From CAYILR01 sp964364175 (GTDB taxonomy: Bacteria; Bdellovibrionota; UBA1018): a stretch of DNA of 17,269 bases. The stretch lies in assembly GCA_964364175.1 (NCBI GenBank), contig CAYILR010000060.1, positions 1 to 17,269 of the forward strand, read 5' to 3'. Positions 6,477 to 12,895 of this stretch are shown in pieces (the first letter of the stretch is position 1; each line of letters begins with the position of its first letter). Under the pieces are notes generated by a model. It was not told the origin of the DNA. It did no database searches and worked only from the letters and a program-made list of their open reading frames with translations. The position numbers and the translations under genes were made by a program.

Positions 6477-8891
6477 ATGGTTACAAACTACGACGGCGAG
6501 CCAGTTGAAATTCCAGAAGTACTACCCATGTTGCCCGTGCGGGACATAGTGGTATTTCCGTTCATGATCATCCCGTTATTTGTCGGGCGAGATTCTTCTA
6601 TCAAAAGTGTTGAAGAAGCTTTGTCTCGTTCCGATCGTTTGATTCTTTTAGCTTCGCAAAAAAACATCAACGACGAACATCCTGCGTCTGACAGTATTTA
6701 CGAAACCGGCACCGTAGCGATGATCATGCGCATGCGCAAGCTCCCGGATGGTCGAATCAAAATATTGACCCAAGGTCTGTGCAAAGCAAAAATCAAAGAA
6801 TTCAAAAACACCCTCCCTTTCTTCGAATGCAAAGTGGAGCGCATTCAAGAAACCTGCCTCGGTGAGCGATCCGAACACGAAGCCCTGATGCGCACAATCC
6901 GCGAGCAGCTGGAGCGTGTGATCGCCTTAGGTAAAGTTCTATCTCCAGATATCTTGATGGTTTTGGACGACATCACCGATCCGGGCAGACTCGCCGACCT
7001 CGTCGCCTCAAATCTAGGCCTGAAAGTTTCGGACGCACAAGAAATCCTCGAGACATTCGACTCGATGGAACGCCTGAAAAAAATCCATGAGATCCTCACC
7101 AAGGAAATCGAAGTCCTGACCTTGCAAGCCAAAATCCGCTCGCACGCCAAGGACGAGATGACCAAATCTCAAAAAGAATACTACTTGCGTGAACAAATCC
7201 GAGCGATCAAATCCGAGCTCGGTGACGGTGACACCAAGGGTGAAGAGGCTGCTGAGCTCAAAGAAAAAATTCTGGCATCAAAAATGCCCCAAGACGTGGA
7301 GCAAGAGGCACTCAAACAATTGGGTCGCCTGGAACGCATGCACCCCGATGCATCCGAAGCATCCATGCTCAGAACCTACATTGATTGGTTGGTTGAGACC
7401 CCATGGAGCAAGCATACTCAGGACAATCTCGATCTCGTCCGCGCAAAAAATATTCTGGATGAGGATCATTACAACCTTTCTAAAATCAAAGAACGCATTC
7501 TAGAATACTTGGCCGTGCGCAAGTTGAAAGAAAAAATGAAAGGGCCCATTCTGTGCTTTGCAGGTCCCCCCGGCGTTGGAAAAACCTCGCTCGGCAGATC
7601 CATCGCCCGCGCACTGGGCAGAGAGTTCGTTCGTGTCTCTCTCGGCGGCGTCAAAGACGAAGCGGAAATCCGCGGACATCGTAGAACTTATGTGGGCGCA
7701 TTGCCTGGCAGAATCATTCAGGGACTCAAGCAGGCGGGAACGAACAATCCCATCTTTGTCCTGGATGAAATCGATAAATTAGGGAATGACTTCCGCGGCG
7801 ATCCTTCCGCAGCATTACTTGAAGTCCTTGATCCCGAACAAAACAACACGTTCCGAGATCACTACCTCAACGTCAATTTCGATCTCACCAATGTGATGTT
7901 CATCGCGACCTGCAATATGCTCGACACAATTCCATCCGCACTCCGCGATCGAATGGAAATCATTCAGCTGTCGGGATACACTGAGGAGGAGAAATTTTTC
8001 ATCACCAAGCGTTATTTAATACCTAAACAAATCAATGAAAATGGACTAAAACCCGCTCAAATCGAATTCACCGAAGCTGGGGTAAAATCCACTATTTCCA
8101 ACTACACCCGTGAACCTGGCTTGAGAAATCTGGAAAGAAGCATCGCAACGCTTTGCAGAAAAACAGCCCGATTTGTTGCCGAAGGAAAAACAGAAAAAAC
8201 CACGATCACGCCAGAACTCGTATCAAAATTTCTGGGTCCAGCTCCCTACACGCGCGAGGATGAGCAAGAAAAGGACGAAATCGGAATCGCCACAGGACTC
8301 GCTTGGACAGCCAGCGGCGGCGAAGTCCTCTTCGTGGAATCCACCTTCATGAAGGGAAAAGGCTCCATCATCCTGACGGGTCAGCTGGGCGACGTCATGA
8401 AAGAATCCGGGCAGGCTGCGCTGGGTTTGATTCGCTGGCGGGCAAAAGATTTTGGAATCAATGAAGATGTTTTCCAAAACTGCGACATCCATGTTCACTT
8501 CCCTGCAGGAGGCGTCCCAAAAGACGGACCTTCAGCTGGAATCACCATGGCCTCAGCAATCATTTCTCGCCTCACCGGAATTCCGCTGCGTAAAGACGTG
8601 GCCATGACGGGAGAGATCACGCTCACCGGCCGAGTTCTACCCATCGGCGGCCTGAAGGAAAAAGCATTGGCTGCCATGCGGCACGGAATCAAAACCATCA
8701 TCATTCCTGACAAAAACAAGAAAGATCTGGATGACATCCCCGAGGAGTACCGTGAAAAACTCACCTTCATCCCGGTCAAAACAATTGATGATGTCTTGAA
8801 TGTGGTTCTTTCAAAGCCGATTCGAAGCATTTCAAAATCCACCAAAAAACGCCACTCGGGTGGCGGGCACAGCATTGATCAGGCTGCCTAG
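6477..8891 (+). CDS. lon: Lon ATP-dependent protease
   Basis: An 804-residue cytoplasmic LonA protease, normal for the family. It degrades misfolded and selected regulatory proteins. The N-terminal substrate-binding domain (about residues 10-210, beginning EVLPMLPVRDIVVFPFMIIPLFVGR) is followed by a helical region. The AAA+ module has Walker A G363-PPGVGKT (K369) and Walker B LDEID (D430, E431). The protease domain has catalytic S686 in PKDGPSAG and K729 in GGLKEKALAA, the 43-residue spacing seen in E. coli Lon (S679, K722). A short basic tail (SKSTKKRH) ends the protein. The ATG follows GGAGAGG by nine bases; that site can be paired in a leader hairpin. Two CNNM-type transporter genes follow 35 bases downstream and may be co-transcribed. 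Confidence 0.97.
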   Translation: MVTNYDGEPVEIPEVLPMLPVRDIVVFPFMIIPLFVGRDSSIKSVEEALSRSDRLILLASQKNINDEHPASDSIYETGTVAMIMRMRKLPDGRIKILTQGLCKAKIKEFKNTLPFFECKVERIQETCLGERSEHEALMRTIREQLERVIALGKVLSPDILMVLDDITDPGRLADLVASNLGLKVSDAQEILETFDSMERLKKIHEILTKEIEVLTLQAKIRSHAKDEMTKSQKEYYLREQIRAIKSELGDGDTKGEEAAELKEKILASKMPQDVEQEALKQLGRLERMHPDASEASMLRTYIDWLVETPWSKHTQDNLDLVRAKNILDEDHYNLSKIKERILEYLAVRKLKEKMKGPILCFAGPPGVGKTSLGRSIARALGREFVRVSLGGVKDEAEIRGHRRTYVGALPGRIIQGLKQAGTNNPIFVLDEIDKLGNDFRGDPSAALLEVLDPEQNNTFRDHYLNVNFDLTNVMFIATCNMLDTIPSALRDRMEIIQLSGYTEEEKFFITKRYLIPKQINENGLKPAQIEFTEAGVKSTISNYTREPGLRNLERSIATLCRKTARFVAEGKTEKTTITPELVSKFLGPAPYTREDEQEKDEIGIATGLAWTASGGEVLFVESTFMKGKGSIILTGQLGDVMKESGQAALGLIRWRAKDFGINEDVFQNCDIHVHFPAGGVPKDGPSAGITMASAIISRLTGIPLRKDVAMTGEITLTGRVLPIGGLKEKALAAMRHGIKTIIIPDKNKKDLDDIPEEYREKLTFIPVKTIDDVLNVVLSKPIRSISKSTKKRHSGGGHSIDQAA

Positions 8892-8926
8892 TGCCACGGC
8901 ACGCGGTGTGATATAGCTTAAAAAAA

Positions 8927-10000
8927 GTGAGCCCCTTCGAGCTAGTTTTATTCCTCTTTTTGATTAGTTTATCTGCCATCATGGCCGCAGGCGAGGTCGC
9001 CCTCTTCAGTCTTTCTCGATTTCAACTCAAAACCCTAAAGGATCGATTCAAAGGTCCCTATCGAAAAATCAAGCGTCTTCTCGATGATCCCGGAGGGGTT
9101 CTCCTCAGCATTCTTCTACTGAATGAAATGCTGAATATAGCTGCGACGAGTTTGATTGCCCATGGCATCTTTCGGGATTGGAACACGAGTTCTTGGAACT
9201 GGCTCCAGCGACTGCGTCTTTATTTTTTCCCATCCATCCCGGACTGGTTTTTGCAAGCTCTCGTCGCTGTCTCAGTCAGCACGCCATTATTGCTCTTTCT
9301 TTGCGAACTCACTCCAAAATCGATTGCTGCACGAGCCAATCAAATGATTGCACCGATGACAGTGGGACTACTGACCACTGCCTATGATTTCCTCAAGCCC
9401 ATTCGGAAAATTTTGGCATTTGTTCTGAGAGCGAAATCGGACACATCTCACCCACTTTCAGAACATCCTGAGACTCTTAAAGAAGACGAACTCCTCACTT
9501 TGGTGGAAGAAGGACGCAAAGAAGGTGATATTCGAATCAATGAAGTAGGACTCATTCGCAATGTTCTCGAATTGGACGACGTCCCAGTTCTAGAAATCAT
9601 GACTCCCCTTCATAAAACATTCTGTCTCGAAAACAAAACCACCATCCAAGGCGCGATTCAGGCCATGCAAAGCGGACTTCACTCCAGAGTCCCGATTTGG
9701 GCTGAGAAAAAACACCAGATTGTCGGTGTGCTTTATGCGAGAGATCTCTTGATTGCCCGATTGGATCCAAAGCGAGCTGAAGATCCCGTCCAAAGCCTGA
9801 TGCGAAAGCCCCTCCGTTTCGGCAGTCACACTCGCCTCGATGTTCTTTTTAAAAAAATCAAGCAACAGCAGGTTCATCTGGCTCTCATTGAAAACAACTC
9901 AGGACAGACGATCGGAATCGTTACACTCACTGATATTTTGGATGCAATTTTTGAGGACTTAATCGATCCAGACGCTCCTGCGGTGGAGAAAACCACTTGA
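8927..10000 (+). CDS. CNNM/DUF21 membrane protein with CBS domains
   Basis: A 357-residue inner-membrane protein of the CNNM/CorC/HlyC-like family, whose members are linked to Mg2+ or other divalent cation transport. Residues 1-180 form the DUF21 membrane domain, with hydrophobic segments near 3-22, 55-80, 108-126 and 140-160 and an AGEVALFSLSR motif near 21-31. The usual GE-x-x-PK motif appears as C126-ELTPK, with Cys in place of Gly. Residues about 205-345 form a CBS pair (ILEIMTPLHKTFCL; SRVPIWAEKKHQIVGVLYARDLL; IGIVTLTDILDAIFEDL). It ends soon after the CBS pair and lacks the CorC_HlyC tail that its neighbour has. The start is a GTG in an A-rich context without a strong Shine-Dalgarno. 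The next gene overlaps its stop by four bases, implying coupled translation and perhaps a heteromeric transporter. Confidence 0.88.
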   Translation: MSPFELVLFLFLISLSAIMAAGEVALFSLSRFQLKTLKDRFKGPYRKIKRLLDDPGGVLLSILLLNEMLNIAATSLIAHGIFRDWNTSSWNWLQRLRLYFFPSIPDWFLQALVAVSVSTPLLLFLCELTPKSIAARANQMIAPMTVGLLTTAYDFLKPIRKILAFVLRAKSDTSHPLSEHPETLKEDELLTLVEEGRKEGDIRINEVGLIRNVLELDDVPVLEIMTPLHKTFCLENKTTIQGAIQAMQSGLHSRVPIWAEKKHQIVGVLYARDLLIARLDPKRAEDPVQSLMRKPLRFGSHTRLDVLFKKIKQQQVHLALIENNSGQTIGIVTLTDILDAIFEDLIDPDAPAVEKTT

Positions 10001-11280
10001 ACATTTCCTTTTCGACAGCAGCTAGCATCGTTTTCGTCCTCCTCCTAATCGAGGGATTTTTCTCAGGAAGCGAAATTGCGATCTTGTCCGTTGATCGAAT
10101 TTTTCTCAAATCCAAGGCCAATCAAGGAAATCGTGGTGCTAAACTCGCCCTGTTTTTTGCAAACAACCCAGAAAAACTGCTCGCTGTCACCCTCTTGATC
10201 ACATCACTTTGCATTGTTACCATCTCTACGCTGACTCTTCTTTATTTTGCATCATTGAATATTTCCCATGCAGAACTCTGGGCCACGCTCGTCAGCTCGC
10301 CTCTGGTTGTTTTTTTTGGTGAATTGTTGCCAAAGACCTTCTATCAGCGATTTTCAAAACGTCTTTCGACTTCGGTTTCATATTTAATCTTCGCCACGTT
10401 CTATATTTTTTATCCCATTACATTGCTGATCTCCCTGTACACTACTCGCTTGGCCAGGATCGCAGGCCCGATCGAGGAGCTTTTCACAGGAAAAAAGAAA
10501 ACCATACGCGATGAGCTCCGAACGCTATTGACCGCCGGTGCAGGGACAAAAGACTCAGAAATCAACACCACTGAAAAAAAAATGATCCATCGAATATTGA
10601 ATTTCAAAGATTCAGAAACTCAGAATGCACTGATCCCTCTGGTTCAAACTGAAGCGATTGAAGAGGGCGAATCTGCCCTCGAGGCACTCAAAAAATTCAC
10701 GATCAATCGTTTTTCAAGAATGCCCATTTACTCTGATCGGATCGATAACATCACTGGTATCGTCAAGGCCTCCGACTTGCTCTCTGCAACCAACCTGGAG
10801 CATCCAGTCAAAAACTACGCTTCACCAGCCCATTTTGTCCCGGAAACACAATCCCTGGAAAACCTGCTCCTCGACATGCGCCGCGAGGGGTACGAAATGG
10901 CCATCGTAGTCGATGAGTACGGCGGCTCCGTTGGAGTTTTGACGATCGAGGATGTGATTGAGGAAATCGTCGGGGAAATTCATGATGAATTCGATACAGA
11001 TACCTCTCCACTCAAAGAAATCAGCAAAAACCATTGGATGATCCAATCCCGATCCGAAATCAAAAACATCAACGAGCAGCTCAAACTCTCCATCCCAGAA
11101 GGCCCTTATGAAACCATTGGGGGATTCCTGCTCCAGCAATTCGGACGAATCCCAAAGGCTGGGGATGAGCTTTATTTCGAAAGTCCCGCAGGCACACTGA
11201 AGTTTTCTGTCCGCAAAGCAAATAGCAGGCAAATCGAGACTGTCGCCATTTTTCTGTCGCCCAGATCCCAATACGAATAA
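9997..11280 (+). CDS. CNNM/CorC-HlyC family transporter with CBS pair
   Basis: A 427-residue paralogue of the preceding gene with the full family layout: DUF21 membrane domain (about 5-185, with EGFFSGSEIAILS near 19-31 and FGELLPKTF at 107-115), a CBS pair (about 205-330, including SRMPIYSDRIDNITGIV and the typical VVDEYGGSVGVLTIEDVIEEIVGEI at 304-328), and a C-terminal CorC_HlyC domain (about 335-420, with GPYETIGGFLLQQFGRIPKAGD). The start is TTG at 9997, overlapping the previous TGA as TTGA, with GGAG nine bases upstream. No other start would keep the first membrane helix. The family is associated with Mg2+/Co2+ efflux; the old name hemolysin is misleading. Confidence 0.9.
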   Translation: MNISFSTAASIVFVLLLIEGFFSGSEIAILSVDRIFLKSKANQGNRGAKLALFFANNPEKLLAVTLLITSLCIVTISTLTLLYFASLNISHAELWATLVSSPLVVFFGELLPKTFYQRFSKRLSTSVSYLIFATFYIFYPITLLISLYTTRLARIAGPIEELFTGKKKTIRDELRTLLTAGAGTKDSEINTTEKKMIHRILNFKDSETQNALIPLVQTEAIEEGESALEALKKFTINRFSRMPIYSDRIDNITGIVKASDLLSATNLEHPVKNYASPAHFVPETQSLENLLLDMRREGYEMAIVVDEYGGSVGVLTIEDVIEEIVGEIHDEFDTDTSPLKEISKNHWMIQSRSEIKNINEQLKLSIPEGPYETIGGFLLQQFGRIPKAGDELYFESPAGTLKFSVRKANSRQIETVAIFLSPRSQYE

Positions 11281-11333
11281 GCATTCTCACAAAATCTACT
11301 GATAAATTAAACAGATTCAGTTAAAATTGAATC

Positions 11334-11735
11334 ATGGCCAAGAAAATACTGATTGTAGACGATGTCGCCTTTGTCAGAAAAACTCTTTCAAAAATTCTGA
11401 CTGACGCACACTACCAGGTTGTGGGCGAGGCCGCCGACGGCCAGCAAGCCATCGAGATGTACGCCAAGCTACAGCCCGATCTGGTCACCATGGACATTGT
11501 CATGCCTCAAATGAGTGGCATCGAAGCAACCCGCAGAATGATCAAGCACTTTAAAAATATTCGAATCCTCATCATTTCAGCCATGGGGCAAGAAAGCCTG
11601 ATTATGGATGCAATCAGCGTTGGAGCAAAAGATTACGTCATGAAGCCTTTTACAGCGTCGGATGTGCTGAAAGCTGTGGAGAGGGCCTTGATCGACGAAG
11701 ATGTCCCTACCGGCCAAAAATCCGCACACATATGA
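11334..11735 (+). CDS. CheY-like single-domain response regulator
   Basis: A 133-residue receiver domain with no output domain. The acidic pair is D9-D10 (LIVDD), the phosphoacceptor is D54 (VTMDIVMP), the switch residue is S82 (ILIISAMG), and the conserved lysine is K104 (VMKPF). About 15 residues after the domain end in QKSAHI. The overall look (FVRKTLSKIL, GEAADGQQAIEMYAKLQPD, GIEATRRM) is CheY-like, so it may bind a motor or another protein. The next gene overlaps the stop as ATGA and encodes a CheX-like phosphatase, a likely dedicated dephosphorylating partner. No kinase gene is adjacent. No strong Shine-Dalgarno is visible. Confidence 0.93.
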   Translation: MAKKILIVDDVAFVRKTLSKILTDAHYQVVGEAADGQQAIEMYAKLQPDLVTMDIVMPQMSGIEATRRMIKHFKNIRILIISAMGQESLIMDAISVGAKDYVMKPFTASDVLKAVERALIDEDVPTGQKSAHI

Positions 11736-12127
11736 ACGATATGCTACCTATTCAATTTGATTTTTATGGAGAGGGGATGGTCCAGAAGTCAGGACAAATT
11801 CCATCGTTTGCACCCACGCAAACAGATCGAGACTGGATGGGGTGTACATTTTCTGGCGATTCTCACGGCATCATTGCAGCATCCATCCCAGCTGACACCC
11901 CAGATATTTCACCCTACGAAGAAATCCTAAACATCATCGCCAGCCAATGGGCGACAGCAGAATCCAATATCCATCAAAAAGATATGATGATCAGTCCCCC
12001 CAGAAAAATTTCAAGCGCATCACTGCGCAAAATTGCATCACTGCATCCACCCATTTCAGGAAACGAATACTCGTTTCAAAATCAAAAAATACACGTTTAT
12101 ATTTTTTTAGGAGCTCAAGATGATTAA
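11732..12127 (+). CDS. CheX/CheC-like phosphatase candidate
   Basis: A 131-residue protein that I would leave as hypothetical but for one signature. The CheC/CheX/FliY family is described by [D/S]-x3-E-x2-N-x22-P, and here S60-PYE-E64-IL-N67 is followed by P90 exactly 22 residues later, in MISPPRK, which also fits the family's PP turn. The strand before it (CTFSGDSHGIIAASIP) and the last strand (KIHVYIFLG) fit the CheX fold. Family members dephosphorylate CheY-P, and the gene overlaps a CheY-like gene by four bases. It is shorter than typical CheX (about 150-160 residues), with a reduced N-terminal part. No signal peptide. The next gene overlaps its end by eight bases. Confidence 0.6.
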   Translation: MNDMLPIQFDFYGEGMVQKSGQIPSFAPTQTDRDWMGCTFSGDSHGIIAASIPADTPDISPYEEILNIIASQWATAESNIHQKDMMISPPRKISSASLRKIASLHPPISGNEYSFQNQKIHVYIFLGAQDD

Positions 12128-12443
12128 ATTGATGATGAGCGTAGTTAAGATCACCTTATTTGCAGGTCTAGTTTTGGTTTTGGGGAATTTGATTCAATGG
12201 AAAGGAAGAACGGTTTCTGACCAAGTTAAAACCGGGGTAGCCCAGGCAGAAAAATCTCAATTAGCCGCGAAGGCTCATAATTTGATCGATCTATCCCAAC
12301 AAGCTTTTCGCACTTCAGCGAATCAACGAAACCATCTGAAATCAGAGTCCGCAGCTAAAACAACTGATCCTCAACATCCAACGTTCAGCGAACGACAGAA
12401 ACTGCGGACCCTGATTCAAGAACTGAATAGCAATACGGACTAG
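12120..12443 (+). CDS. Small single-pass membrane protein, unknown
   Basis: A 107-residue protein with one hydrophobic segment at about residues 8-26 (VVKITLFAGLVLVLGNLI) and a polar, helical, Gln/Lys/Ser-rich remainder with coiled-coil-like stretches (VAQAEKSQLAAKAHNLIDLS; ERQKLRTLIQELN). There is no lipobox or clear cleavage site, so it is probably anchored. The ATG at 12120 lies inside the end of the CheX-like gene with AGGAG six bases upstream, making it the third gene of the cheY-like operon. It might tether or sense for the receiver pair, but that is inference from position alone. Its stop overlaps that of the convergent small secreted protein in CTAG at 12440-12443. Confidence 0.75.
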   Translation: MIKLMMSVVKITLFAGLVLVLGNLIQWKGRTVSDQVKTGVAQAEKSQLAAKAHNLIDLSQQAFRTSANQRNHLKSESAAKTTDPQHPTFSERQKLRTLIQELNSNTD

Positions 12444-12652
12444 CTCGCCTCGCGAGAACCTTGTCTGCCAGGCTCGTGAGCAGTGCGTTCAGCAGGCACA
12501 TGATCCTGATTAGTTTGCTTGTTGTTGTATGTAGGATTTTTTGTGCATCCCACAGAACCTTGTCCTACTTGGTCCCAACGTCTTTCGACGGCGAACGCAG
12601 CTTGAGAAAAGGTCAATCCAAGCACCAACATAATGAATAATCGTTTCAACAT
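12440..12652 (-). CDS. Small secreted protein, unknown
   Basis: A 70-residue protein with a clear signal peptide: basic MLKR, a hydrophobic core (LFIMLVLGLTF), and an A-F-A cleavage site after residue 21. The mature part is about 49 residues, hydrophilic, with a single Cys (GCTKNPTYNN) and a charged C-terminus (EPGRQGSREAS). I recognise no family. The ATG at 12652 is preceded by GAGGAG six bases upstream; the frame continues to 12721, but that extension is encoded by a tandem repeat and lies before the Shine-Dalgarno. Tail-to-tail stop overlap with the plus-strand membrane-protein gene. Size, strand and signal peptide make it a real if unassigned gene. Confidence 0.65.
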   Translation of the reverse strand: MLKRLFIMLVLGLTFSQAAFAVERRWDQVGQGSVGCTKNPTYNNKQTNQDHVPAERTAHEPGRQGSREAS

Positions 12653-12668
12653 ATACAACTCCTCTACT

Positions 12669-12692
12669 ACTTCTACTGTTACTTCTACTGTT
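12669..12692 (-). repeat. Tandem 12-bp repeat in the leader of the small secreted protein gene
   Basis: ACTTCTACTGTT occurs twice in direct succession (12669-12680 and 12681-12692), just upstream of the Shine-Dalgarno of the minus-strand gene. On the transcript it would read as purine-rich AACAGTAGAAGT units. It may be replication slippage or a short regulatory repeat. Confidence 0.7.
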
Positions 12693-12895
12693 TCGATTCC
12701 AACTTGCAGCGCGTTTCGCATACATTCCGCTTCAACTCACATGGCGCCGCACAGGTACAATCAATGCAATGCCGATGCCAGCTGGATCAAAACTGACACA
12801 TCTGACCAAGTCGTTGATATTGTTATGTATATTTAATTTAATAAATCAGGTATAGGAACTTCTCAATAGCGAAAAGAATAACAGTTGTACAAAAG

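Noticed and set aside
8495..8875. 126-residue minus-strand open frame
   Set aside because: Antisense to the conserved Lon protease domain containing the Ser-Lys dyad.
10822..11271. 149-residue minus-strand open frame
   Set aside because: Antisense to the second CNNM transporter, whose CBS and CorC_HlyC motifs are clear; no family features on the minus strand.
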